Shown here: in pieces, positions 41,542 to 50,236 of the stretch
How positions within the stretch are numbered: position 1 is the stretch's first letter
Layout of the letters: each line of letters begins with the position of its first letter
Assembly: GCF_003688995.1 (NCBI RefSeq)
Contig: NZ_PENI01000010.1
Span: forward strand, 124,001 to 188,000
Length of the DNA stretch: 64,000 nt
Source: Streptomyces shenzhenensis
Lineage (GTDB): Bacteria; Actinomycetota; Actinomycetes; Streptomycetales; Streptomycetaceae
Reading direction: 5' to 3'
The notes under the pieces: generated by a model
Told to the model about the DNA's origin: nothing
Seen by the model: only the letters and a program-made list of their open reading frames with translations
Databases searched by the model: none
Translations under genes and position numbers: made by a program

Positions 41542-43255
41542 TGGCCGCCGCCTCCGCCTTGGCCGCCGCCGAGATGGCGCCCGCGCCGGGTTCCTTGTAC
41601 CAGGGGCGGAGCCGGATCAGGGCGGGCCGGATGCCGGTGGCGAGGAGGAGGGCGGTGCCCTTGGGCAGGGCGCGGATCTTGTCCGGGGGCAGGACGGCCT
41701 CCTGGCGGAAGGAGTACGAGCGTGTCGTGCCCTCCTTGCCGCGGTTGATGGTCGGCGTCTTCACGTCGTGCTGGCCGACCAGCGTGGAGATCTTCTGCAC
41801 GAAGTCGGCGTCGTCCAGGCCCGCGCCGAGCAGCTTGACGGTCGCCGCGCTCCACAGCGCGTCCATGCCCATCTCGCCCCACACCCGCGCGCCCTGCCGG
41901 TAACTCTGCAGCAGCGTCACGACGTTGATGCCGCGCGAGCCGAAGTGCGAGTAGAGGTCGGGCAGATCGGAGATGCGGCACACGTTGGCCGCCTCGTCCA
42001 GGACCGCGGTCAGCGGCGGGTCGAGGCGGCCGCCCATGCGTTCGGCGGCGACCACGCCCGCCCGCATCGTCGCGTCCGCGATGCCCGCGATGACACCCGC
42101 CGCCGAACCGCCGCCGTCCTTGGAGAGGAGGTAGAGCGTGTCCGTGCCGAGGACGTGCACGTCGGGGCGGAACTCCGGCAGGTCGGGCTGGGGGGTGACC
42201 CAGGCGAGGATCTCGGGGTCCAGGAGGCAGGCGACGGTCTGGCGGGCCGTCTCGTAGATGCCGTCCCGGGTCTCCACCGCGCCCCGCACCGTGCCCTGCA
42301 ACTGCTCGGCCATCGCCACCAGCCCGGCGTCGCGCAGCAGGTCCACCGGGGTGCGGTCGGCGGGGTCGGCGAGCCAGCCGAGGAGGTCGGCGACCGAGGC
42401 CCGGCCGCGCGCGGCGGCCAGGAACAGCGCGGTGAGGGTGTTCTGCGCGGCCGAGATCCAGAAGTCCTTCTTCGCGGTGTCGTCGTTGACGGACGCCACG
42501 AAGTGGCCGGCCAGCCGCCGGGCGCCCTCGATGGTGTGGCACTCGCCGAGCAGGTTCCACCACATGGCGCGCGGGGAGTGGGCGATGCCCTGCGGGTCGA
42601 ACGTCCAGACCACGCCTTCCTTCTCGCGCTCGCCGCGGGTGACGGCGTACACGTCGGACTTGTTGGAGGTGAGCAGGACGGCGCCCTGGGCGCGCAGCAC
42701 CCGGGGGATGGCGATACCGGTGGACTTGCCGGCCCGTGGCGCCATCAGGTCCAGTTCCACGTCCTCGTAACTGCTGCGCAGCTCCGGGCCGTTGGGCGTC
42801 AGGTCGCCGAGGAGGTTGCCGGTCTCGTCCGGGTGCAGCTGCTCGCGGCCCTTGAGCGTGGGGCGCAGCTCGCGGGCGCGCGCCTCGATGCCCTTGGGGC
42901 ACATGGCAGCCAGTTCGCGGCGGCCGGCCAGGCCCTTGGGTGCGCCCGCACGGTGGAAGAAGTACCGGGCGACGAGCGCGCAGGGGAGCGCGAGGAGGAC
43001 CAGGAGGGCGAGCATGCCGCCGTAGACGGCGGCGGGCGGGGTGCCCGGCCACAGCTGGCCCGGTCCGTCGGAGGCGAGGCGGCCCACGGTGGACAGGCCG
43101 AAGGGTGGGCCCTGCCAGCCGTGGCCGGTGAGGCCGGAGCCGAGGGTGCCGCCGGTCCACGCGAGGGTGAACACGGCGAGAACGGTCACGGCGATGCCGA
43201 CGATCGCCCAGGAGACCTGGGTGTTGAGGTCGCCGCCCGGGCTGGGGGAGGTCAT
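41456..43255 (-). CDS. Type IV coupling protein-like ATPase (VirD4/TraG/TraD family)
   Basis: 599 aa from ATG 43255, overlapping the upstream stop by 4 bp. Two N-terminal membrane helices (about 8-30 and 78-100) precede a RecA-like ATPase: Walker A in MAPRAGKSTGIAIPR (about 178-188), Walker B in LTAVLDEAANVCRI, then NVVTLLQSYRQGARVWG and a C-terminal AIRALPKGTALLLATGIRPALIRLRPWY. In type IV systems this hexameric ATPase recruits substrates to the channel. No relaxase is encoded nearby, so it may present protein rather than DNA. Last gene of the operon that begins at 50169. Confidence 0.93.
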   Translation of the reverse strand: MTSPSPGGDLNTQVSWAIVGIAVTVLAVFTLAWTGGTLGSGLTGHGWQGPPFGLSTVGRLASDGPGQLWPGTPPAAVYGGMLALLVLLALPCALVARYFFHRAGAPKGLAGRRELAAMCPKGIEARARELRPTLKGREQLHPDETGNLLGDLTPNGPELRSSYEDVELDLMAPRAGKSTGIAIPRVLRAQGAVLLTSNKSDVYAVTRGEREKEGVVWTFDPQGIAHSPRAMWWNLLGECHTIEGARRLAGHFVASVNDDTAKKDFWISAAQNTLTALFLAAARGRASVADLLGWLADPADRTPVDLLRDAGLVAMAEQLQGTVRGAVETRDGIYETARQTVACLLDPEILAWVTPQPDLPEFRPDVHVLGTDTLYLLSKDGGGSAAGVIAGIADATMRAGVVAAERMGGRLDPPLTAVLDEAANVCRISDLPDLYSHFGSRGINVVTLLQSYRQGARVWGEMGMDALWSAATVKLLGAGLDDADFVQKISTLVGQHDVKTPTINRGKEGTTRSYSFRQEAVLPPDKIRALPKGTALLLATGIRPALIRLRPWYKEPGAGAISAAAKAEAAAITERAARRLTGVSFQKPAPAGPGSPYRG

Positions 43256-44961
43256 GCGGTCCACCTTCCGGTGCCTCGCTCGTGGGCCTGCCGGACCTGG
43301 GCGGCGGTGTGCGCCACCGTCTGTTCCAGCTCCAGGGCCTGTTCCACGGCCGTCTCGTTCGGCGTCCAGCGGGTGTTGGTGTTGTGCAGATGGCGCTCCG
43401 CGTCGGTGATGGCGACCTTGATGGGGATGCCGGGCCGCCCGCCGACCTTGATGAGGAACCGACCGCGGCCCGGCGGCTCCTCGTGCTCGCCGGAGACGCC
43501 CCAGCCGGGCGGCGAGGACCACGACGAGACCAGTTCGATCTCACGCCGGGACAGGCCCACCACCTTCCCCAGCTCCTCCATCTCGGCCCGGGGCAGCCCC
43601 GCGCAGACCACCATCCCGGCGCGCTCCACGAAGCCGCGGGCCTTGGCCCGGTCGGAGTCGGTGCCCAGCGCCTCGGCGTCCTTCAGGGTGTGGGTGATCT
43701 TCGCGTCGCCGAGACCGAGCGAACGGTTGAGGCGGGTCAGCGCGTCGATGCGGTCCACGATGCCGGAGGCGGCGCGCAGTGGACGCCACAACTCGTCGAG
43801 GACGGTGAAGAACCAGCGCCGGGGGGTCAGCCCCGCGTCCGCGAGCGCGTGCGAGGCGGCCACCGTGCCCAGCCCGTCGGACCAGGCGGCCAGCATCGCG
43901 GCGGCGGTCAGCTGGGTGTCCGCCTCGCCGATGCCCGAGATGTCGATGCACACGGCGGGCGCGTCCGGGTCGATCCGGGTGGAGGTCTCGGAGGCGAAGG
44001 TGTCGCCGAGCGGCCCGTCGAGAATGCCCAGCAGGGAGCGGTGCAGCGGGTCCACGGCGTCCCGGTAACGGGTGTCGGAGCCGCGGTCCAGGGTGACCGC
44101 GCGGACCCGGTCGGGGCCCTCGGTCAGCACCCGCAGCAGATCCGGCAGCAGCGGTGCCCGCCCCGGCGGGGTGTGCTCACGCAGATGGTGCAGTACGGCG
44201 GAGAGCACGGACTGCTCGTGGTCGTCCATCGGCCGCCCGCGCACGATGGTGACCAGGGCGGCCACCATGTTCAGCACCCGGCCGTGGGTCTCGGCCTTCA
44301 GCACCTCGCCCGCCTCGCCGCCGATCCGGGCCGCTGCCGCGCCCATGGCCCCCGGGTCCAGGACGTTGATGCCGCCCCGGCCGCGGCCGATGGAGATCAC
44401 CTGGCCGCCGAGCGCGCGCACGGTGTCGGCGTAGTCGGGCTTGAGGTCGCCGAGCACCAGCGGGACGACACCGGTTGCGGCGAGCCCGATCAGCATCCGG
44501 TTGACGAGGGTCGACTTGCCCAGGCCCGGCATGCCGAGCATGAACAGGGAGGGGTTGGAGATGTAGCGGGCGCGGGTGAACCAGTTCAGCGGGTCGCCGC
44601 AGACCGTGGCGCCGGTGAACAGATGCTGGCCGAGCGGTACCCCGGTCATCGGTGAGCCGGAACCGGCGGCGAACGGCCACATGCCGCAGGCCTGGACGGT
44701 GGTGGCGCGCCACATGGTGGGCGGGTCGAGATAGCCGACGCGCCCGCCGCCGACGCCGTACCAGCCGCGGGGCGGGACGTACGGCCGCTTCGGGTTCTTC
44801 TGGTTCTTCTGGCTCTTGTCGTTCGCGGGGCCGTGGGTCCCCGACCGGGCGGGGTCGTCACCGGGATCCACCGGGTGGCCGGACAGGAGCGCCTTGCGGG
44901 CCCGCTCCTCGGCCGTCCGGTCGGCCCGCTCGGCCTTCTTCCGGTCGCTCCGGCGGCTCAC
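43252..44961 (-). CDS. VirB4-like conjugation ATPase
   Basis: 569 aa from GTG 44961, overlapping both neighbours by 4 bp. A basic N-terminus of about 45 residues (RRSDRKKAERADR) precedes the ATPase core: Walker A FMLGMPGLGKSTLVNRM, VVPLVLGDLKPDYADTVRALGG, Walker B WFFTVLDELWRPL, then LDAKITHTLKDAEAL-like sensor sequence and LPRAEMEELGKVVGLSRREIEL. VirB4 ATPases energise pilus biogenesis and substrate transfer at the inner face of the membrane. It pairs with the SCO6880-family gene just upstream, which supplies the N-terminal VirB4-like portion in actinobacteria. Confidence 0.93.
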   Translation of the reverse strand: MSRRSDRKKAERADRTAEERARKALLSGHPVDPGDDPARSGTHGPANDKSQKNQKNPKRPYVPPRGWYGVGGGRVGYLDPPTMWRATTVQACGMWPFAAGSGSPMTGVPLGQHLFTGATVCGDPLNWFTRARYISNPSLFMLGMPGLGKSTLVNRMLIGLAATGVVPLVLGDLKPDYADTVRALGGQVISIGRGRGGINVLDPGAMGAAAARIGGEAGEVLKAETHGRVLNMVAALVTIVRGRPMDDHEQSVLSAVLHHLREHTPPGRAPLLPDLLRVLTEGPDRVRAVTLDRGSDTRYRDAVDPLHRSLLGILDGPLGDTFASETSTRIDPDAPAVCIDISGIGEADTQLTAAAMLAAWSDGLGTVAASHALADAGLTPRRWFFTVLDELWRPLRAASGIVDRIDALTRLNRSLGLGDAKITHTLKDAEALGTDSDRAKARGFVERAGMVVCAGLPRAEMEELGKVVGLSRREIELVSSWSSPPGWGVSGEHEEPPGRGRFLIKVGGRPGIPIKVAITDAERHLHNTNTRWTPNETAVEQALELEQTVAHTAAQVRQAHERGTGRWTA

Positions 44962-46451
44962 AGCGCCTCCGACAGTTCGTGCGGGACGAGGGTCTGCTCC
45001 CACGGGAGGATCCCGGCGGGCAGGGTGCAGCTGAACGCCGCCGCCTGCATCCGGTCGGCGGGCCGCATCAGCACCCGGGAGGCCGCGGTGAGGTTGCGCA
45101 CGGCCACGCCGGCGTCGGCCAGTTCGGCGACGTCGTCCACGGTGACCGTCAGCATCAGGGAGAACTCCACGAGCCCGGCGCCGGACGCCTCCTCGGCCGC
45201 GGTCTGCTCGGCCGCGCGCATCTCCGAGACCGCGCGGGCCTGCACCATGCCCCGGCCGGACGTGGCCATGAACTGGGCGGCGCGCCGGTCCGCCTCCACG
45301 ATCCGGGCCGAGGTGGCCGGGTCGAGCGGCCGGTACACCAGCGCCACCCGCTTGCGCCGGGTGCCCGGCAGCGCCTCCAGCATGCCCCGCAGCACCGAGG
45401 ACCGTACGGTGCCGCGCGGGGCCAGTGTCATCAGCCAGGTCCGGGAGACCCCCGAGTCGTGCTGGTAGCTGCTGACCGTCTCGACGGTGGCGGCCGGACC
45501 GGCGTCCTCCCACTCCAGGCCCGTACCGCCGTACTGGTTGCGGGCGTCGAGCACGTCGGCGGCGACCGCCGGGTCGTAGGCGACCCGGACCACCTCGGCG
45601 ATGCGCTCCGCCGACAGCGGGTAGGCGGCCCCGCCGCCGGCCGCGACCAGCCCGCTGAGCAGACCCGGGATACGGATCGCCAGGTCCGCGATGACATCGT
45701 CCTTCTTGCGCCGCTGGCCCGGCGGGACGCCGTAGGTGAGGGAGATGTACGTGTGCATCTCGGAGGAGGCGGTCGGGTAGCGGGCGACGACCTCCTCCAT
45801 CACGGCGCGGGCGGCGGGCGGCGCGTCGGGGTGGATACGGGGCAGCACCTCGTGGGCGAGCCGGGTACCGGGGTCGGGTGCGGTCTCCACGATCACGGAG
45901 GCGCCGCGCAGCCCGGGTTCGTGGGCCAGCCGGGCCAGCCACTCGCCCCACAGCGCCACCCAGACGTCCACCTGGTCCGCGTCGACCAGCGAACCGCCGT
46001 CCGGTTCGCAGCCCAGGACGATGGTGTAGAGGTTGCGGTTCGGGTGGTGCAGCACACCGAACGGCCGGTCGTAGGCGTCCTGGCCCTCGTGCGCGGTCAC
46101 CTTGTTGAGCAGGCCCGGCGGACGGAACCGGCCACCCGGGCGGGAGGACAGCGGGCCGGAGACGTACAGGTGCGAGCCGTTGGCCTTGCGGCGCCACCAG
46201 CCGATCCGCAGCGCCATCAACTGGTAGACGTTGCGCCCGTCCTGGGTGCGGATGGCGAGCGGCATCAGGAACAGCGCGATCGGTACGGCGACGACCAGCG
46301 CGGCGTAGAGGGAGATCAGCGAGGCGAGCAGGGTGAGGACGAGCCCGCCGAAGACACCGATGGTGCCGACGAGTCCGAGCGGCCCCAGCCCCGGCCGCCG
46401 TGGCCGGCGCCAGTTGCCGTAGGTGGGATGGGTGACGGCTTCCGTGGACAT
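44958..46451 (-). CDS. SCO6880-family (PrgI/VirB4 N-terminal-like) membrane protein
   Basis: 497 aa. Two membrane helices near the N-terminus (about 22-66; LGLVGTIGVFGGLVLTLLASLISLY) recall the VirB3/PrgI part of VirB3-VirB4 fusions; the rest is cytoplasmic, with KVTAHEGQDAYDRPFGVLHHPNRNLYTIVLGCEPDG, YISLTYGVPPGQRRKKDDV and a C-terminal LPAGILPWEQTLVPHELSEAL. This is the SCO6880 family of actinobacterial type IV-like loci, which is always coupled to a VirB4-type ATPase. Stop overlaps the VirB4 GTG. Upstream there is a 159-nt gap to the TrbL-like gene. Confidence 0.9.
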   Translation of the reverse strand: MSTEAVTHPTYGNWRRPRRPGLGPLGLVGTIGVFGGLVLTLLASLISLYAALVVAVPIALFLMPLAIRTQDGRNVYQLMALRIGWWRRKANGSHLYVSGPLSSRPGGRFRPPGLLNKVTAHEGQDAYDRPFGVLHHPNRNLYTIVLGCEPDGGSLVDADQVDVWVALWGEWLARLAHEPGLRGASVIVETAPDPGTRLAHEVLPRIHPDAPPAARAVMEEVVARYPTASSEMHTYISLTYGVPPGQRRKKDDVIADLAIRIPGLLSGLVAAGGGAAYPLSAERIAEVVRVAYDPAVAADVLDARNQYGGTGLEWEDAGPAATVETVSSYQHDSGVSRTWLMTLAPRGTVRSSVLRGMLEALPGTRRKRVALVYRPLDPATSARIVEADRRAAQFMATSGRGMVQARAVSEMRAAEQTAAEEASGAGLVEFSLMLTVTVDDVAELADAGVAVRNLTAASRVLMRPADRMQAAAFSCTLPAGILPWEQTLVPHELSEAL

Positions 46452-46610
46452 GAGGGTCAGGGCTCCTCTCGTACCCCTTGTTCGGGGGACGGCGGGTGGG
46501 GTTGGCAGGCGGCGGGCGGGGCCGCCGGACTCCCTTGGGTGTCGGGAGCCCGGCGGCCGGTCATGGGAGGCGCGCGGGAGCCTCCGTGGGGGTCACGGTG
46601 CGGGCGGCGG

Positions 46611-47897
46611 TCAGGAGTTGTGCCCCCGGTCGCCGTCGGCGCCGTCCAGCGAGCCGGACGCGGTCCGGCCCACGATCTTGGCGGCGGTGGTCGCGGCGGC
46701 GACGGCCGCGCCGACGGGGCCGGCCGCCGCTGCCGCCCGGCTCGCGCCCCCGGCCGCGCTGCTCGATCCCGCTCCGCCGGCTCCCGCGCCCGCTCCGGCG
46801 CCCGACGGCCCGGTACGTTCCGAGCCGCTCGTACCACTCGTGCCGCTCGTACCGTTCGTGCCGGAGGATCCGGCGGCCCCCGCCGCCCCGGCCGGACCGC
46901 CGCGCCCGGAGGCCCCGCCGGAACTGCCGCCGCCCGTCGTCCCGGACGCGCCGGAGGGGCCCGCGCCGCCGGTCCGGCCGCTGGTGCCGCCGCCGCTGAC
47001 GCCCCCGCCGAGCGAGCGCGCGCCGGAGGCGAGGGCGCCGCCGGCCGCCGACATCGCGCCGGAAGTGGCACCGGCCCCGCCGAGGGCGGCGGTGGCGGGC
47101 ACGATGAGCTTGAGCAGCGCGGGCAGGGAGACGGCGGACAGCAGCATCACGCCGATACCGGCGATGCGCTCGTTGACGCTGACGGGGTCGTCCGTGTTGA
47201 GCATCACCACGCCCCCGTACATCACGAGGGCCGCGGCGGGCTTGTACAGCAGCCAGGCGATCATCCAGCCGACGTGCTTGCGCCACCAGCCGCCGCCCCA
47301 CTCCGTCATCGAGGCGGCGGCCGCCAGCGGCAGGGTGCCCAGCAGCAGGATCATCACGCCGAGCCGGATGTAGAGCAGGATCGTGTGGATGATCCCGGAG
47401 ATCAGCAGCAGGAAGGCGAGGATCATCAGCAGGAAGGCCTGGATGCCGCCGCCGTCCGTGCACTGGCCGATGTGGTTCAGCTGCTCCTGCGCCCCCGCCT
47501 TGAACAGATAGTCGGCGTAGCGGTCCGAGAGGCTGGCCGCCGCCGACACGAGGGTGGTGGCGCCGCCGGAGACGAGGACGACCCGGAGGATCCCCTTGAG
47601 CGCGGTGCGGCCCGCGTCGCCGCGTCTCTCGATCGCCATCCGGCAGGCCGCGAAGATCAGTGAGCCCACCGCCATATAGACCACCAGCCATTGCGAGGCT
47701 TGATTGATCTTCTGTGACGACTGGACGTTCGACAGGGTCGGAATGGCGGTGGCCAGTGCGCCGAACACGGTGATCGCGGCCGACAGGACGAAGTCCGCGA
47801 TGGCGGTCATGATGGTTCCGATGGGGTCACCCAGGAAGCTGAAGAACCCCACCAGCGCGTCCAGGACGGGCACCCCGGTGCCTTGCGAGCACTGCAT
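46611..47897 (-). CDS. TrbL/VirB6-like polytopic membrane protein with Gly/Ser-rich tail
   Basis: 428 aa. A periplasmic-looking N-terminus (Cys at residue 3) is followed by six to seven membrane helices (about 20-275), including QWLVVYMAVGSLIFAACRMAI, LLMILAFLLLISGIIHTILLYIRLGVMILLLGTLPLAAAASM and KPAAALVMYGGVVMLN. This matches TrbL/VirB6 channel proteins of actinobacterial conjugation loci. The last 150 residues are almost pure Gly/Ser/Ala/Thr (SGTNGTSGTSGTSGSERTG), probably a flexible cytoplasmic or channel-lining tail. One nucleotide separates it from the VirB8-like gene. Confidence 0.88.
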   Translation of the reverse strand: MQCSQGTGVPVLDALVGFFSFLGDPIGTIMTAIADFVLSAAITVFGALATAIPTLSNVQSSQKINQASQWLVVYMAVGSLIFAACRMAIERRGDAGRTALKGILRVVLVSGGATTLVSAAASLSDRYADYLFKAGAQEQLNHIGQCTDGGGIQAFLLMILAFLLLISGIIHTILLYIRLGVMILLLGTLPLAAAASMTEWGGGWWRKHVGWMIAWLLYKPAAALVMYGGVVMLNTDDPVSVNERIAGIGVMLLSAVSLPALLKLIVPATAALGGAGATSGAMSAAGGALASGARSLGGGVSGGGTSGRTGGAGPSGASGTTGGGSSGGASGRGGPAGAAGAAGSSGTNGTSGTSGTSGSERTGPSGAGAGAGAGGAGSSSAAGGASRAAAAAGPVGAAVAAATTAAKIVGRTASGSLDGADGDRGHNS

Positions 47898-47898
47898 G

Positions 47899-48642
47899 TC
47901 AGGCCTCCCAGAGGAGATAACCGCGGGTGTTCTGCACCGACCGCACCTGCGCGTAGAGGGATCCGTCGCTGAACGGCACCACCTTCCAGTCGCCCTTCTC
48001 CCAGCGGAGGTTGACGGTGGTCGCGGCGTAGCCCTGGGTGGACCGCATGAGCAGGTTCACGCTCGCCGTGGTCCTTGTGCACGAGGGCACGGAGAAGCCG
48101 ACGTACGTGGAGACGGCCGACGTGTCCGTCGTGTTCGCGGCGACGGAGTCCGCGACGGTCGAGCGGCGGAACACGAACATGTCGCGCGGCTGCCCCGGTA
48201 CGAGCTGCTCCGCGGCCACGGTCCGCCAGCCGGACTCGCCCATCTGGGCCGTGATGATGTGGGCGGCCAGCACGGCGCCGGTGGCGGTGTGGGCGAAACA
48301 CCACCACGGCGTGCCGTCGTCGTGCGTCGGCCCGGCCGCCGCGGAGACCGGCACCCGTACGACGCCGATCATGCGCCAGTCGATGTCCTTGGGCGCGGCC
48401 GTCGGCAGGGTGGCACCGGCGCTGTCGTCGGTGCGGCAGCCCCGGGGCCGGCCGTCCTCGGTGAGGGAGCCGGACAGCGGGCCGGAGGAGGCCACGGGGG
48501 TGCGGCCGTCCCCGCCGGAGGCCACCGCGGCGAACCCGCCCAGCACGACGGCGACGGCGAGGAACCCGGCGGACAACTGCCAGCCGCGCTGCCGCCAGTA
48601 GGGCTCGGACTCCTCGGCCCGCCGTTGCCTGCGTGTGAACAT
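47899..48642 (-). CDS. VirB8-like (TcpC/conjugal transfer) bitopic protein
   Basis: 247 aa. A basic cytoplasmic N-terminus (FTRRQRRAEESEPYWRQRGWQ), one membrane helix (about 22-42, LSAGFLAVAVVLGGFAAVA) and an extracytoplasmic domain of about 200 residues ending in VNLRWEKGDWKVVPFSDGSLYAQV. That last strand pattern (hydrophobic-xLxWxxGDWKV) is what NTF2-like VirB8/TcpC domains show. It would form the scaffold between the membrane ATPases and the wall-spanning part. Assignment rests on topology, terminal motif and operon position. Confidence 0.78.
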   Translation of the reverse strand: MFTRRQRRAEESEPYWRQRGWQLSAGFLAVAVVLGGFAAVASGGDGRTPVASSGPLSGSLTEDGRPRGCRTDDSAGATLPTAAPKDIDWRMIGVVRVPVSAAAGPTHDDGTPWWCFAHTATGAVLAAHIITAQMGESGWRTVAAEQLVPGQPRDMFVFRRSTVADSVAANTTDTSAVSTYVGFSVPSCTRTTASVNLLMRSTQGYAATTVNLRWEKGDWKVVPFSDGSLYAQVRSVQNTRGYLLWEA

Positions 48643-48658
48643 CTCGAAGGCCGCCTGC

Positions 48659-48946
48659 TCAGGCGAAGACGAACGAGATGAGCGGACCCGCGGTGGCCAC
48701 CAGCACGCAGCCGCCGAGCACCATGCCGAGGCGGCTCATGTGCTCCGAACTCTCGCCGCGCTTCAGGGAGATGGCCATCATCGCGCCGGTGACCAGCACT
48801 CCGGCGACGCCGGCGGCGGTACCGGCCCAGGCGGCGATGCCGAGCACGGTGTTGACCTTCTCGGTCAGTTCGCCGGGCGCCTGCCGCGTCGGGTTGGGCA
48901 CGTCGGCGGCGAGCAGCGATGCCTTGTACAACAGTGAGGAGGACAT
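48659..48946 (-). CDS. VirB2/TrbC-like pilin 1
   Basis: 95 aa. Two hydrophobic helices (about 33-56 and 71-93) are joined by a short basic loop (SLKRGESSEHMSR), the VirB2 pilin layout. The N-terminal 30 residues are polar. It is homologous to the next gene product: LGIAAWAGTAAGVAGVLVTGAMMAISLKRGE matches LGMLAWCASAAGVGGLIIVGIQMALQLRRGD. The start at 48946 is preceded by GGAGAATCCCC. Confidence 0.82.
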   Translation of the reverse strand: MSSSLLYKASLLAADVPNPTRQAPGELTEKVNTVLGIAAWAGTAAGVAGVLVTGAMMAISLKRGESSEHMSRLGMVLGGCVLVATAGPLISFVFA

Positions 48947-49069
48947 GGGGATTCTCCGGGTGGGTCGGCGTCCGCCGGACGGCGGGCGCGGGGTGGTGAG
49001 CGGTACGGAAACAGGCGGGGTACGGAGCGCGGGCGGCATGGAAGGCCGAGCGGGGCGCCCCGTCGGGGG

Positions 49070-49354
49070 TCAGTGGAGCGACAGGTCCCCGAGGGCGGCG
49101 ACGAGCGGTCCGGCGCAGGTGGCGAGGAGGCTGGCGAGGGTGACGAAGAAGACACCGCGGAAGTGCTCGCCGCCCTCTCCCGGGTCACCCCGGCGCAGCT
49201 GGAGGGCCATCTGGATGCCGACGATGATCAGCCCGCCGACCCCGGCGGCCGAGGCGCACCAGGCGAGCATCCCGAGGATGTCGGTGGTCTCCCCGTTCGC
49301 GTTGGGGTTGAAGGAGTCGGCCAGCAGGTGCCCGTGGCGCAGCAGAGGGTTCAT
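49070..49354 (-). CDS. VirB2/TrbC-like pilin 2
   Basis: 94 aa from ATG 49354, overlapping the DUF6668 stop by 4 bp. Two membrane helices (about 27-52 and 67-90) flank a loop LRRGDPGEGGEHFRG. Paralog of the gene at 48659-48946. Two pilin-like genes in tandem suggest a filament of two subunits, or one structural and one priming subunit. Confidence 0.82.
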   Translation of the reverse strand: MNPLLRHGHLLADSFNPNANGETTDILGMLAWCASAAGVGGLIIVGIQMALQLRRGDPGEGGEHFRGVFFVTLASLLATCAGPLVAALGDLSLH

Positions 49355-50169
49355 GACAGGGATTCCTCGGGGTGGATGTCGGCGCCCACCAGCTGGGCAA
49401 GGGTGCCGAGCTGCCGGGGCGGGGTACGCGGCCGGCCGCCCGTCCGCCAGGCCGGAATCCAGGGCACCCGGTGCACATGGGCGGCGGAGCGGATGACCCG
49501 GATACGGCGCAGCAGGCTGAGCGGCAGCCGTCCCGGGGCGTCGGCGACGAGCACCACGGCCAGCAGGTCGAGCCCCTGCGGGGCGTTGCCGTCGCGCAGC
49601 GCGCCCAGCGCCTGGGACACGGCCCGCAGACCGCGCGCACTGGTCCGGCCGACCAGCACGATCCGGCCCGGCTCCCCCCGGGCGGGCTCCGGCCAGCGGG
49701 CTCCCACGTCGACCCCGCCGAGCAGCTCGCACAGGGAGGACGCCCCCGCGCCGCCGTGCGCCTTGACCCACCCGATCTCGTTCCGCTCCTGCTTCTGCGT
49801 CCGCCCCGGCCCCCGTCCGGCGGCCCGGGGCCGCTGGAGCTCACCCCAGCCGGCGTCGCCGCCTCGGGGGCCCGCGGCGCGGCGCGGGGGCGGGGACTGG
49901 GGGGAGGAAGGAGCCGGGGGAGCGACGGTCCGCGGGGGAGCGGGAGCCGGCGGAGTGGCGGCCGGACGAGGAGCCGCGGCAGGAGTGGGCGTCGGACGAG
50001 GACCCGCGGCAGGCGGGGCCGGTGTCGGACCGGGTGCCGGTGAAGGTGGCTGCGAGCGGCCGGACTTGGGCCCCCGCACCCAGGACTGCGGCCCCGGCGG
50101 CGTCACCGGGGGAGTGCCCGTGGGCGACCCGTTCCGCTGCTGACTCATGCTTCCGCTGCTCTGGCTCAT
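49351..50169 (-). CDS. DUF6668-like protein (degenerate ParA/P-loop-like), first gene of the T4SS-like operon
   Basis: 272 aa from ATG 50169. The N-terminal 110 residues are disordered and Pro/Ala-rich (PAPGPTPAPPAAGPRPTPTP). Residues about 120-265 form a compact domain: NEIGWVKAHGGAGASSLCELLGG, which looks like a P-loop (HGGAGASS) lacking the Lys, then RIVLVGRTSARGLRAVSQAL, LDLLAVVLVADAPGRLPLSLLRRIRVI and VHRVPWIPAWR. This fits the actinobacterial DUF6668 family, an inactive ParA/MinD-like fold. It may position or regulate the apparatus. SigL-like promoter P8 lies upstream and the pilin gene overlaps by 4 bp. Confidence 0.78.
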   Translation of the reverse strand: MSQSSGSMSQQRNGSPTGTPPVTPPGPQSWVRGPKSGRSQPPSPAPGPTPAPPAAGPRPTPTPAAAPRPAATPPAPAPPRTVAPPAPSSPQSPPPRRAAGPRGGDAGWGELQRPRAAGRGPGRTQKQERNEIGWVKAHGGAGASSLCELLGGVDVGARWPEPARGEPGRIVLVGRTSARGLRAVSQALGALRDGNAPQGLDLLAVVLVADAPGRLPLSLLRRIRVIRSAAHVHRVPWIPAWRTGGRPRTPPRQLGTLAQLVGADIHPEESLS

Positions 50170-50184
50170 ATGGTTTCCACCGGT

Positions 50185-50213
50185 TTGAACTTCTTTGCCC
50201 TGGGCCCCGTTTG
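50185..50213 (+). promoter_or_regulatory. SigL-like ECF promoter P9, weaker (for the genes at 50292-52006)
   Basis: TTGAACT (50185-50191), 15-bp spacer, CCGTTTG (50207-50213); 78 bp before the ATG. Two positions deviate from the other sites. Confidence 0.5.
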
Positions 50214-50236
50214 ATCTCCCGGGCTCGTCGGACAGC

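Noticed and set aside
44652..47663. 1003-codon plus-strand open frame opposite the secretion-like operon
   Set aside because: Antisense of three overlapping genes with clear ATPase and membrane signatures; no ribosome site or domain of its own.
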